DNA of 64,000 bases from an uncultured Blautia sp. (lineage in GTDB: Bacteria > Bacillota > Clostridia > Lachnospirales > Lachnospiraceae), in contig NZ_CANTKB010000005.1 in assembly GCF_947654165.1 (NCBI RefSeq), positions 78,578 to 142,577 on the forward strand, given 5' to 3'. Both the position numbers and the translations under genes were made by a program. Numbering within the stretch: position 1 is the first letter of the stretch; each line of letters opens with the position of its first letter. Below the pieces are notes generated by a model. The model worked only from the letters and a program-made list of their open reading frames with translations. It was not told where the DNA came from and did not search any database. This document shows, piece after piece, positions 25,460 through 34,682 of this stretch.

Positions 25460-27166
25460 ATGCCTTCCATCCGGGAAATGATTTTATCCGAAGATTATGC
25501 AGATTTGATTCTTCCCGTTTATACCGGTTTTCTGGAGGAATACCGGGAACAGGGAGCCCGTATTTTCAATGACTATTATGGGATGCTGCACTATCCACTG
25601 CAGGAAGAATTTTTTCAAAATTACTATGACTATGGTTTTTTTTACAATACCATTCCGAAACTATTTACCTTACTGGATATGGAAAGCCTGGAAGTGTCTG
25701 GTATCACAGCAGTACAGAATCAGCCGGTTCTTGGTCTGAAAGGAAAAGATGTTCTGATTGGATTTATTGATACAGGTATTGATTATACACATCCTGCGTT
25801 CAGGAACTCCGATGGTTCCAGCCGGATTGCCGCACTGTGGGATCAAACCATTCAGACAGGAACATCTCCTTTTGATCTGGGATATGGGTCCGTTTACACG
25901 AAAGAAGAAATCAATGCTGCACTGTCGAGCAGGGAACCACAAACTCTGGTGCCGAGCAGGGATGAAAACGGTCACGGTACCTTTCTGGCAGGAGCTGCAG
26001 CAGGAAGTCTTCTCCAGGAACGAAATTTCAGCGGAGCTGCACCGGAATCTACGATTGCAGTGGTAAAACTGAAACCTGCCAAACAATACTTAAAAGAATT
26101 GTTTTATATCACAGGAAACGTACCGGTTTATCAGTCCACAGATATTATGATGGGGATCCGTTACCTGATCCTGCTGGCTGACCAGTTGAAGAAACCTCTT
26201 GTCATCTGCCTTGGTCTTGGTTCCAATCAGGGTTCTCATTCGGGCAGTTCTCCTCTTGACTCCATGCTTTCCGTCACAGACCAGTACCGGGGAATCCATG
26301 CAGTAGTCGCTGCCGGAAATGAGGCAGGAAAGGCACATCATTTCTACGGCACAGCATTAAATTCTTCTTCCTATGATACCGTAGAAATCCTGGTAGAACC
26401 TGGTACAAAAGGATTCTGTGCGGAACTGTGGGGACAGCCCCCTGAGCTTTATGCCGTCGGGTTTGAATCTCCTCTTGGAGAAGTAGTCCAGAAACTTCCG
26501 CCAAGAATCAGTTTCAGTGATAATATTTCGTTTATCCTGGAAAATACAAAAATATTTGTGACCTCAGAGATCGTACAGACCGTTTCCGGACATCAGCTTA
26601 TTTTCATCCGTTTTACAGATCCGACTCCTGGTTCCTGGAAAATCCGAGTCTATACAGACAGCTTTAACAGCGGAAATTATCATATCTGGCTGCCTATCAC
26701 CGGTTTTTCGGATCCTGATGTACGTTTCTTGCGGCCAAATCCGGACACTACCCTTACGGTTCCTTCTGCTTCCGTGTCTGCCATTACCACCGCTGCTTAC
26801 AATGCCTACGATAACAGCCTGTTTCTGAATTCCAGCCGTGGGTTTACCAGAACCGGCCAGATCAAACCTGATCTTGCGGCTCCCGGTGTAAACGTATACG
26901 GCCCTGCTCCTGACGGGGGCTTTGCCCGTGTGACCGGCACATCTGCCTCGGCTGCCCTTACTGCCGGTGCCTGTGCACAGATTCTGGAGTGGGGCATGCG
27001 AAGGATACCGCCTCGCATTTTTAATACCACAGAATTAAAATCATTATTCATCCGGGGAGCAGACCGATCCAGAGATATTCTTTATCCAAACCAGGAATGG
27101 GGATACGGAACTTTAAATGTCTATCAGGTTTTTGTTTCTCTAGGCATCTCCGGAAATACTTTTTGA
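25460..27166 (+). CDS. S8-family (subtilisin-like) serine peptidase, Csp-like architecture
   Basis: 568-residue subtilase with a complete triad: Asp104 in GFIDTGIDYTHPAF, His172 in DENGHGTFLAG and Ser495 in GTSASAALTAG. The His-Ser distance of 323 residues is about twice that of subtilisin, so an inserted domain lies in between, as in clostridial Csp germination proteases. The first 90 or so residues look like a prodomain. No signal peptide is visible, so it may act inside the cell or in the spore. AGGAG stands 6 nt before the ATG. A role in spore germination is only a family-based guess. Confidence 0.88.
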   Translation: MPSIREMILSEDYADLILPVYTGFLEEYREQGARIFNDYYGMLHYPLQEEFFQNYYDYGFFYNTIPKLFTLLDMESLEVSGITAVQNQPVLGLKGKDVLIGFIDTGIDYTHPAFRNSDGSSRIAALWDQTIQTGTSPFDLGYGSVYTKEEINAALSSREPQTLVPSRDENGHGTFLAGAAAGSLLQERNFSGAAPESTIAVVKLKPAKQYLKELFYITGNVPVYQSTDIMMGIRYLILLADQLKKPLVICLGLGSNQGSHSGSSPLDSMLSVTDQYRGIHAVVAAGNEAGKAHHFYGTALNSSSYDTVEILVEPGTKGFCAELWGQPPELYAVGFESPLGEVVQKLPPRISFSDNISFILENTKIFVTSEIVQTVSGHQLIFIRFTDPTPGSWKIRVYTDSFNSGNYHIWLPITGFSDPDVRFLRPNPDTTLTVPSASVSAITTAAYNAYDNSLFLNSSRGFTRTGQIKPDLAAPGVNVYGPAPDGGFARVTGTSASAALTAGACAQILEWGMRRIPPRIFNTTELKSLFIRGADRSRDILYPNQEWGYGTLNVYQVFVSLGISGNTF

Positions 27167-27236
27167 TTTTTTGGAACCTTTTTCCCTTTTCCACATAGTA
27201 TGAAAGTGTAAACAAAATCTTTTGGAGGATTTATTC

Positions 27237-27482
27237 ATGAGTGATTTAGCTGCTACAAACTGTGGTTGCGGATGTGATGACAATTGCGGAGGATTAACGA
27301 CCGGAAATAACGGCATGGACTGTAGTTGTATTATCCTGATTTTACTTCTGTTAAGCTGCTGTGGCGGAAATAACGGCATCTTCAGCGGAAACAACAATGG
27401 ATGTGGATGCTTTGGCGGTGGAAATAGCTGCTGGCTGCTTCTGATTCTTTTGTTCTGCTGCGGCGGAAACGGCTTCTGCTAA
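27237..27482 (+). CDS. Small Gly/Cys-rich protein (HCB13-like)
   Basis: 81-residue protein made of Gly/Cys/Asn segments and two hydrophobic leucine/isoleucine runs, each followed by a CCGGN motif (SCIILILLLLSCCGGNNG-like and CWLLLILLFCCGGNGFC), so it contains an internal duplication. It resembles small proteins annotated in Lachnospiraceae as high-cysteine chorion-class HCB protein 13, of unknown role. The ATG at 27237 has TTGGAGG 8 nt upstream; an upstream in-frame TTG lies inside that site and is rejected. It may be a spore or envelope component. Confidence 0.75.
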   Translation: MSDLAATNCGCGCDDNCGGLTTGNNGMDCSCIILILLLLSCCGGNNGIFSGNNNGCGCFGGGNSCWLLLILLFCCGGNGFC

Positions 27483-27517
27483 AAACAAACGGATTTTTAT
27501 GTAAATAAAAGAGAAAG

Positions 27518-27537
27518 GGGATGCCTCAGGGCATCCC
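27518..27537. terminator. Hairpin terminator in the 27.5-27.75 kb gap
   Basis: GGGATGCC, 4-nt loop, GGCATCCC. The minus-strand side is followed by a T-rich stretch (CCTTTCTCTTTTATTT), and the plus-strand side has no U-run. It separates the Gly/Cys-rich gene from the convergent MutS-like gene. The remaining gap, 27538-27754, has no gene or motif that can be supported. Confidence 0.6.
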
Positions 27538-27754
27538 TCAATAGAATATGATTCACTCATATGTAAGACTTGTCTGCCAATGCAGATAAACAGAGCGGGC
27601 TCTTCTTTTGTGCCTGTCCTTTTCTGTTCTTGCATGGAAGAAAGTCTAAAAAATCTTATTGCATTGACGATATTCGACGAAAGAAGAGAAAAGAATTTAA
27701 AGAAAAACAAGAAGTGTTTTCTTTCTTCTATTATGGCAATCTTTTATCTCTCTG

Positions 27755-29506
27755 TCAAGATAAAACGTCAGAATTCAATGCTAATCTTTCTTTAATTTTC
27801 GACATTAAATGTATATTGCTGTCTAATTTGCTCCAAACTCCTGTTTTTTCAAACTCTTCCACTGCACAATTTGCCTGTTTTACGATTTCCTGGTCATATC
27901 CAATCATTTCCAGAAGCCGAATGGCATTTCTTGTTGTCACTCTGCCCTTTTTCAGCAGATAATGAAAGGTTACATCACGCTCTCCGATCTCTTCCTCAAA
28001 ATGATAATTCTCATAGAGGTTTTCCAGGATATACGAGAGTTCAATATCATGGGTAGCTGCAAAAGGCAGTACATTTTCTTTTTTCAGCATGCCAAGAATA
28101 CGTGAAGAAGCACCAATCCGTTCAATGGTATTGGTTCCCCTGAGAACCTCGTCAATGATGCACAGGATATTTCCCTCTTTTTGTGCTTCGTCCAAAATTC
28201 GCTTCAAAGAACGGATTTCCACAATATAGTAGCTCTCACCGCTTTCCAGATCATCCCGAAGTGCCATGGAGGTCATAACTTTTAAATAAGATGCCTCATA
28301 GGAAGTCGCTGTACAGGTAAAAATTGTCTGTGCCAGTATGGCATTGACTGCAATATTTTTCAAAAATGTGGATTTTCCGGATGCATTGGAGCCGGTAACT
28401 AAGATGCCTCCCTCTGCCCGGATACTGTTTGCCACAGGGTCTTTGATCAGCGGATGATAGAGATTGGAAACCTCCATGAAAGCCTGTCCAGCCTGTTGAA
28501 ACTGCGGAATACAGTAATAGGGCAATGCCCTGCGGACAGAAGCAATGGAAATCATGCTGTCCAAATAGCCAAACAAGGCGATCAGACCTTCGATTTCTGC
28601 CTGGTTCTGCTTCATGTTCTCCATCATATCGTTGAATTTGATGAGATCAATGTGGGTGAGCATCCGCACATAATCCATCATCATACCTTCCACACCGCCA
28701 CCGGCAGAGCTGCGGTCAAGGACAAGAGAAGAACCTCTCTGAAAACGTGATAAACTCTCTGCGTACGTTTCTCCCTGCTGTACATATTCTTTTAAATCCG
28801 TTATATTTAACTTTTTCAGTTCTCTTTCAGCCTGCAAAAGCTGGATCACACAGCGGAAACAGGTAAGATAGCTGTCAATCTCATGCTTTACTCCCATATA
28901 AGTAACAATATTGAACACACAGACTGCCAGAAAAATGTACACACCAGGATTTGGCATTGCCATAAAATAAAAAAGGGACAGGAAAAAGGCGGCAAAATGA
29001 AGCATTTGTGTCCGGCTGCTGCGGATGGTTACCTCCTTTGCCACATGGATGGCCTCGAACACACTTACTTTTCCCGGCTGCCGGATTCCGGAAAGCACTG
29101 TCTGAAGCTGGATCCGTTCTTTCTCATGAGTATCAAAATAATTGATCAGCTCCTGACGCCTTTGTAACTCTTTTTGTTGAAACACAGGTTTTCTCAGAAG
29201 ATCGTAGAGCACTTCTCCGCCTACGGCAGAAACACTTTGATTCAACTGGACGAAGATCCGATCCATCTCCAGATCATTCCAGGTAATGTCATCAATATAA
29301 AATCCCTCTTTTTCTCTCTGACAGAAGAACTGGGCAATATGCTCCAGTTCTTCATAGGTGTATTCCTTTTGAGGGATGTTTCCCCAGCTTTCACGCAGCC
29401 GCAAAAGGGCAAACTTTCTCCTGTTTTTATTCTCGACCCATATCCAGAGTGCCATGCCTCCAATCACCAGAAAAAGAATCAGAACTCCCAGAATTACATC
29501 CTTCAT
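27755..29506 (-). CDS. Membrane-anchored MutS-family ATPase
   Basis: 583 residues. An N-terminal transmembrane helix (about residues 4-24) and two more hydrophobic segments (about 170-210) precede a MutS-type ATPase with Walker A TGSNASGKST, Walker B ILCIIDEVLRGT and the late AATHDIELSY. The mismatch-recognition domains of MutS1 are missing, so this is not a mismatch repair MutS. It lies 9 bp after hemL and is probably the last gene of the hem operon. Its function is not known to me. Confidence 0.85.
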   Translation of the reverse strand: MKDVILGVLILFLVIGGMALWIWVENKNRRKFALLRLRESWGNIPQKEYTYEELEHIAQFFCQREKEGFYIDDITWNDLEMDRIFVQLNQSVSAVGGEVLYDLLRKPVFQQKELQRRQELINYFDTHEKERIQLQTVLSGIRQPGKVSVFEAIHVAKEVTIRSSRTQMLHFAAFFLSLFYFMAMPNPGVYIFLAVCVFNIVTYMGVKHEIDSYLTCFRCVIQLLQAERELKKLNITDLKEYVQQGETYAESLSRFQRGSSLVLDRSSAGGGVEGMMMDYVRMLTHIDLIKFNDMMENMKQNQAEIEGLIALFGYLDSMISIASVRRALPYYCIPQFQQAGQAFMEVSNLYHPLIKDPVANSIRAEGGILVTGSNASGKSTFLKNIAVNAILAQTIFTCTATSYEASYLKVMTSMALRDDLESGESYYIVEIRSLKRILDEAQKEGNILCIIDEVLRGTNTIERIGASSRILGMLKKENVLPFAATHDIELSYILENLYENYHFEEEIGERDVTFHYLLKKGRVTTRNAIRLLEMIGYDQEIVKQANCAVEEFEKTGVWSKLDSNIHLMSKIKERLALNSDVLS

Positions 29507-29515
29507 ATATGCTCC

Positions 29516-30787
29516 TTAAAAATAGCGGTTGATCAGATCCAGTGTTGTCCCTATATCTTCCTGCGTATGTGCATCAGAAAGGAACATGGCTTCAAACTGA
29601 GACGGTGCCATATGAACTCCGTGGTTCAGCATATACTGGAAATAATCTGCAAATTTTTTCGTATCGGATGTTTTTGCTGTTGCATAATCTTTTACCTTTT
29701 CTTCTGTAAAGAAAATACAACCAAGAGAGGATACAGAATTGACCTGATACGGAAGATCTTTTTCCAGCAAGATACGGCGGATACCATCATACAGTACCTG
29801 TCCCTTCTGATAAAGCCGTGTATAGATTTCCTGGTCTTCCCATAAAATTTTAAGCTGCTCCAACCCTGCCGCCATGGCAATAGGATTACCGCTTAAAGTT
29901 CCCGCCTGATAAACAGGACCTGCCGGAGCGACCATTTCCATAATCTCTTTTCTTCCGCCATAAGCACCTACCGGCATGCCGGCTCCAATGATCTTTCCGT
30001 AAGTGACCAAATCCGGTGTCACTTGATAAAAGCCTGCTGCTCCGGAAAAACTAAGACGGAATCCGGTAATGACTTCATCAAAAATCAATAATGCACCATG
30101 CTCATCGCATAATCTCCGCAATCCCTGCAAAAATCCGTCTTCCGGAGGAACCACACCCATGTTTGCACCTACCGGTTCTACGATTACAGCCGCTACCTGA
30201 TCGTTGCTTTCTGTCAAAAGACGTTCTACGCTTTCCAGATTATTATACATGGCGATCATAGTATCTTCGGTACATCCCTTTGGCACCCCGGCACTGTCCG
30301 GTACTCCGCTGGTCATGACACCGCTTCCTGCACTTACCAGCATGGCATCTGTATGTCCGTGGTAGCAGCCTGCAAATTTAATAATCTTTGATTTTCCGGT
30401 AAAACCTCTTGCAACACGAAGTGCACTCATGACTGCTTCGGTTCCTGAATTTACCATACGGATCATTTCCACGTGAGGAATCCGCTCGCAGATAAATTCT
30501 GCCATCTCTACTTCTTTTTCTGTAGCACATCCAAAGCTCAATCCATTTTCGCTGGCACGGATGACGGCATCCTTGATTCTCTCATCATTATGTCCCAAAA
30601 TCATTGGTCCCCAGGAATCAATATAATCAATATAAGCGTTTCCATCTACATCAAAAATCTTAGATCCTACCGCTCCCTGAATGAATCTTGGGGCTTCTGT
30701 CACAGAACCATATGCTCTTACCGGGCTGTTTACCCCTCCCGGTATTCTTTTCACTGCTCTTGCAAACAATTCTTCTGATCTGCTCAT
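29516..30787 (-). CDS. hemL: Glutamate-1-semialdehyde 2,1-aminomutase
   Basis: PLP enzyme (423 residues) making 5-aminolevulinate. It shows the start RSEELFARAVKRIPGGVNSPVRA, NSGTEAVMSALRVAR, and the PLP-lysine motif TYGKIIGAGMPVGAYGG. Its start codon overlaps the hemB stop by one base. Together with HemA it forms the C5 route from Glu-tRNA. Confidence 0.96.
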   Translation of the reverse strand: MSRSEELFARAVKRIPGGVNSPVRAYGSVTEAPRFIQGAVGSKIFDVDGNAYIDYIDSWGPMILGHNDERIKDAVIRASENGLSFGCATEKEVEMAEFICERIPHVEMIRMVNSGTEAVMSALRVARGFTGKSKIIKFAGCYHGHTDAMLVSAGSGVMTSGVPDSAGVPKGCTEDTMIAMYNNLESVERLLTESNDQVAAVIVEPVGANMGVVPPEDGFLQGLRRLCDEHGALLIFDEVITGFRLSFSGAAGFYQVTPDLVTYGKIIGAGMPVGAYGGRKEIMEMVAPAGPVYQAGTLSGNPIAMAAGLEQLKILWEDQEIYTRLYQKGQVLYDGIRRILLEKDLPYQVNSVSSLGCIFFTEEKVKDYATAKTSDTKKFADYFQYMLNHGVHMAPSQFEAMFLSDAHTQEDIGTTLDLINRYF

Positions 30788-31773
30788 TATCCAATTCTCC
30801 CTTCGTCCATGAATTTCGCAATTTCTTTTGCAAAATAAGTAAGATAAATATCCGTACCTGCACGATATGCACTGGCTGCCATCTCACAGATAATACGGTC
30901 TTCTTCAATGCATCCAAGTTTTGCTCCTGCTTTTACCATAGCATATTCACCACTTACGGAATACGCAGCAACAGGCAGATCAATGGCATCCTTTACTTCC
31001 CGGATCATATCCAGATAGGACAGTGCAGGTTTTACCATAATGATATCCGCACCTTCCTCTACGTCTAAAATGGCCTCTTTGAGTCCTTCTCTCCGGTTAT
31101 GGAAATCCATCTGATAACTCTTTCTGTCTCCAAAGGAAGGAGCAGAACCTGCTGCATCACGGAACGGACCGTAAAATGCAGAGGCATATTTTACCGCATA
31201 GGACATGATCGGGGTTTCCTTATGATTATTTGCATCTAAGATCTCCCGGATCGCTCTGACACGTCCATCCATCATATCAGAAGGTGCCACCATATCCGCA
31301 CCTGCCTGCACATGAGAAAGGGCTGTCTTTGCCAGTAATTCCAACGTCTGGTCGTTTTCTACTTCTGTTCCGCAAAGGACACCGCAATGTCCGTGGGAGG
31401 TGTACTCACACATACACACATCTGTGATCAGATACATCTCGTTTTTCAGTTCTGCTCTGGCTTTTTCCAGAGCTTTCTGTACAATCCCATCCTGTGCATA
31501 AGCCTGGCTTCCTACCTCGTCTTTGTGATCCGGTATGCCGAAAAACATGACTTTATTGACACCGGCATCTAACAGTTCTTCCAGTGTTCCCGGTAAAGTA
31601 TCTACACTATACCGGTACTGTCCCGGCATGGTAGGGATCTCTTCTTTGATATTGGTTCCTTCTTTTACAAAAATCGGATAGATAAGGGAACTTTTATCCA
31701 TACGGGTTTCCCTTACCATCTTTCTTAATACTTCGCTTCCTCTTAAACGCCTGGGCCTGATGCTCATTTCCAT
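30787..31773 (-). CDS. hemB: Delta-aminolevulinic acid dehydratase (porphobilinogen synthase)
   Basis: Condenses two aminolevulinates to porphobilinogen. The 328-residue protein has the metal-binding cysteine region DVCMCEYTSHGHCG and the two active-site lysines in YAVKYASAFYGPFRDA and IMVKPALSYLD. The three cysteines indicate a zinc-type enzyme. The gene lies 1 bp after cobA-hemD. Confidence 0.97.
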   Translation of the reverse strand: MEMSIRPRRLRGSEVLRKMVRETRMDKSSLIYPIFVKEGTNIKEEIPTMPGQYRYSVDTLPGTLEELLDAGVNKVMFFGIPDHKDEVGSQAYAQDGIVQKALEKARAELKNEMYLITDVCMCEYTSHGHCGVLCGTEVENDQTLELLAKTALSHVQAGADMVAPSDMMDGRVRAIREILDANNHKETPIMSYAVKYASAFYGPFRDAAGSAPSFGDRKSYQMDFHNRREGLKEAILDVEEGADIIMVKPALSYLDMIREVKDAIDLPVAAYSVSGEYAMVKAGAKLGCIEEDRIICEMAASAYRAGTDIYLTYFAKEIAKFMDEGRIG

Positions 31774-31774
31774 A

Positions 31775-33307
31775 TTACTGTACCTCCTGCTTTCTGGCTG
31801 TTTTTTCTTTTAATTCTATGACTAGATCAAGGACACTGTCAATGGTTGCTTTTTTCGCCATATATGTTTCCATGCCCCACTCATCGGCTGCTGCTTTTGT
31901 CTGCTTTCCGATGCAGGCTGCTCTGACCTTTGTATAATCCAGTCCGGGAGTTGCCTGTACGAAGCCTCTTACCGTAGATGCACTGGTAAATACCGCACAG
32001 GATATCTCGCCTGCTTCTATGGCTTTTTTCTGGTCAATCACTTCCTGGCTCTCATAAAACGTATCATAGGTGGGGATGTCATGGAGCACGATATCCGATT
32101 TTTCTGACAGGGCTTTGATGATTTCCTGATTGCCCATAGCTGCTCTTGGAATCAGTATATGTTCGCCGCCGGCACACAAGTGGCTCAATTCTTTTCCCAG
32201 GGTCTCTCCGTCATATACCTTAGGAATCAGATCCGGGAACAGACCTCGCTCCTCTAATGCTTTCTGTGTTCCCTTTCCAATAGCTGCAATTTTTACATCA
32301 CGCATTTTTCGCACATCGGTTTTTGTCTTTTTCATTTCTTCAAAGAAAACCTTCACCCCTGTAGGACTGGTAAATGCCACCCACTGATAGGTATCCAGTT
32401 TTTCAAACGCATGATACAGTTTGCTCTGATCTTTCAAAGGTGCGGTACGGATAGCCGGAAGTTCCAGGACTTCTGCCCCGAGAACCCGCAGCTTTTCCGC
32501 CATGGTGGATACTAATTCTCTCGGTCTGGTGACCAGAACCTTGTACCCTGACAAGGGCAGCTTTTCATACCAGGCAAATTCATCAGCAAGGGCACAGACC
32601 TTTCCTACCACAATAATGGCCGGGGTCTGGATGCCCTGGCGTTTCACTTCTTCTTCCAGCGTAGAAACAGTTGCAACGATTTTTTTCTGTCTCGCAGTAG
32701 TTCCCTTCTGGAGAATGGCTGCTGGCATGTCTTTCTCCATACCTGCCTGTAAAAGTGCCTGGCAGATATCTCCAAGTGCACTGACCCCCATTAAAAACAC
32801 AAGGGTTCCTCTGGTGCGGACCAGTGCCTCGAAATCAATATCATAAGCAGCCCCCTGCTTTTTATGTCCTGTAATAATGTGCAGGGAAGAAGTAAAATCA
32901 CGATGAGTCACCGGAATCCCATTATAGGCGGGAACCGCTATGGGAGAGGTCACTCCCGGAACGATCTCATAGGGAATGCCTTCTTTGACCAACAGTTCCA
33001 GTTCCTCTCCTCCGCGGCCGAAAAGAAAGGGATCTCCTCCCTTTAATCGCACCACACGATTTCCTTTTTTTGCTTCTTCTAATAACACTTCATTGATTTT
33101 TTCCTGGGGCATGGTATGATGAGATGCTCGTTTTCCCACATTGATACATCTTGCTGTCTCCGGGATTCTGGAGAGTACGCCCTGTCCCACCAGACTGTCA
33201 TAGACAACCACATCTGCCTGCTCCAGAGTCTGCAGTCCTTTTAAAGTAAACAGACCGATATCTCCAGGTCCCGCACCAACCAGCCATACTTTTCCTTTGT
33301 TTGTCAT
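31775..33307 (-). CDS. cobA-hemD: Fusion: uroporphyrinogen-III C-methyltransferase plus uroporphyrinogen-III synthase
   Basis: 510-residue bifunctional enzyme. Residues 1 to about 245 are the SAM-dependent methyltransferase that makes precorrin-2 (WLVGAGPGDIGLFTLKG, GGDPFLFGRGGEE). The rest is uroporphyrinogen-III synthase (LVTRPRE, VAFTSPTGVKVFFEEM, VFTSASTVRGF). The ATG at 33307 overlaps the hemC stop; a TTG 24 nt upstream is less likely because family members begin at this Met. Such fusions are common in Clostridia and channel tetrapyrrole toward cobalamin or siroheme. Confidence 0.95.
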   Translation of the reverse strand: MTNKGKVWLVGAGPGDIGLFTLKGLQTLEQADVVVYDSLVGQGVLSRIPETARCINVGKRASHHTMPQEKINEVLLEEAKKGNRVVRLKGGDPFLFGRGGEELELLVKEGIPYEIVPGVTSPIAVPAYNGIPVTHRDFTSSLHIITGHKKQGAAYDIDFEALVRTRGTLVFLMGVSALGDICQALLQAGMEKDMPAAILQKGTTARQKKIVATVSTLEEEVKRQGIQTPAIIVVGKVCALADEFAWYEKLPLSGYKVLVTRPRELVSTMAEKLRVLGAEVLELPAIRTAPLKDQSKLYHAFEKLDTYQWVAFTSPTGVKVFFEEMKKTKTDVRKMRDVKIAAIGKGTQKALEERGLFPDLIPKVYDGETLGKELSHLCAGGEHILIPRAAMGNQEIIKALSEKSDIVLHDIPTYDTFYESQEVIDQKKAIEAGEISCAVFTSASTVRGFVQATPGLDYTKVRAACIGKQTKAAADEWGMETYMAKKATIDSVLDLVIELKEKTARKQEVQ

Positions 33308-34203
33308 CTCCTGCCACCGTCCTTTCTGCAAGCTTCCCGAAGCTGTTTTGCCAGAGCAATCCCCAGATTTTCTGCTTCCTGTTTTGCTCCTTTGATACTG
33401 CCTTTTTTGTGGTTTCCGGTATCTTCCTCATAGTAAAGTCCCATCAGCGTCATTTCCTCATCTTCCACGATTCCGTGAGCAGCAATGGGGGATGAGCATC
33501 CGCCGTCTAAATACCGTACAAAAGCCCTTTCTCCTACAGCAGCATAGTATGCTTTTTCGTCCTGAAAACCGTCAAGATAGGAGACATCTTCTCCGGCTCT
33601 TCCCTGTACGGCAAGAATCCCCTGTCCTGCTGCTGGAATCATTTCTTCCGGCTCAAAATATCTGGAAATCCGTTCTTCCAGTCCGAGGCGTTTCAACCCG
33701 GCTGCTGCCAGAATCAAAGCACTGTACTCTCCGCTGTCCAGCTTTGCAAGTCTTGTCTGTACATTTCCTCTCACGCTTTTACAAACTGCATCCGGATACA
33801 ATTCTTTTAATTGAAGAATGCGTCTCTGACTGGAACATCCGATGGGTTTTGTAGGATCTAACTCTGTTTTCCCCTGCGGAAGCACCAGCACATCTCGCGG
33901 GTCTTCTCTTTTGGAAAAGGCCACCAGAGGAAGTTCTTCAGGAACCTCCATGGGCATATCTTTCAGACTGTGTACCGAAATGTCACTCTTTTTGTCCAAG
34001 AGTGCCCGGTCAAGTTCTTTGACAAACAGTCCTTTTCCTCCGATTTTGTCCAGTGTTTTATCCAGGATCTTGTCCCCTGTGGTCTTCATGGTAAGAATAT
34101 CTACCTGGATATCCCTGACATGCTCTACGATATATGCTTTTACCATTTCGCTTTGCGTAACAGCCAGTTTACTCTCTCTGCTGCCAATTACTACCTGTCT
34201 CAT
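33304..34203 (-). CDS. hemC: Hydroxymethylbilane synthase (porphobilinogen deaminase)
   Basis: Joins four porphobilinogens. The 299-residue protein has VIGSRESKLAVTQSEMV at the start, and the dipyrromethane cofactor Cys in LDGGCSSPIAAHG. It overlaps cobA-hemD and sirC by 4 bp each, which indicates tight translational coupling. Confidence 0.97.
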   Translation of the reverse strand: MRQVVIGSRESKLAVTQSEMVKAYIVEHVRDIQVDILTMKTTGDKILDKTLDKIGGKGLFVKELDRALLDKKSDISVHSLKDMPMEVPEELPLVAFSKREDPRDVLVLPQGKTELDPTKPIGCSSQRRILQLKELYPDAVCKSVRGNVQTRLAKLDSGEYSALILAAAGLKRLGLEERISRYFEPEEMIPAAGQGILAVQGRAGEDVSYLDGFQDEKAYYAAVGERAFVRYLDGGCSSPIAAHGIVEDEEMTLMGLYYEEDTGNHKKGSIKGAKQEAENLGIALAKQLREACRKDGGRR

Positions 34204-34682
34204 TCTGTTTCCTCCCTGCTGCCTGTCAGATAGGTTTCTATGCTCTGTCTGACTTCTTTTACCTTTTTATGGTCTTTTCCCCCTGCATTCATTCCTATGA
34301 CAACTCCGTCCTGCTCTATGACTGCAGGAAAGTGGAAATCGCATTTTTTCTGGTCACTGGCAATATTGACCAGAATTCCCAGACATTTGCACGCACTGTA
34401 AATGTCTTCATTTACCTTATCATCATCCGTAGCTGCCAGAACAAGATCCGCATCGTATAAGTCTTCTCTTTCATAGATTTTTTTCTGGTATACCAGCTCT
34501 CCTTTTTCCCAAAGGTCAAGGATTTCATCCGAAGCCTTTGGTGCGATGACACGGATTTCCCCAACAAAGGAAAGCAATGTTTTCACTCTTCTTGTTGCAA
34601 TGGTTCCCGCTCCGAACACGACTGCTTTTTTCTCGGTTAGATCCGTAAACAACGGAAATAATTTCTTTTCTCTATTCTTCAT
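34200..34682 (-). CDS. sirC: Precorrin-2 dehydrogenase (SirC/Met8-type NAD domain)
   Basis: Oxidises precorrin-2 to sirohydrochlorin, the substrate of the cobaltochelatase. The Rossmann motif is AVVFGAGTIATRRVKTLL, with later LVNIASDQKKCDFHFPAV. At 160 residues it has only the dehydrogenase part of CysG/Met8. The ATG at 34682 lies inside the hemA stop region (the genes overlap by 11 bp) and begins MKNREKKLFPLF. It connects the hem genes to the anaerobic cobalamin route. Confidence 0.9.
   Translation of the reverse strand: MKNREKKLFPLFTDLTEKKAVVFGAGTIATRRVKTLLSFVGEIRVIAPKASDEILDLWEKGELVYQKKIYEREDLYDADLVLAATDDDKVNEDIYSACKCLGILVNIASDQKKCDFHFPAVIEQDGVVIGMNAGGKDHKKVKEVRQSIETYLTGSREETE

Noticed and set aside
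27570..27962. Plus-strand gene of 130 codons after the Gly/Cys-rich gene
   Set aside because: Its second half is antisense to the MutS-like gene and no ribosome site or domain is present.
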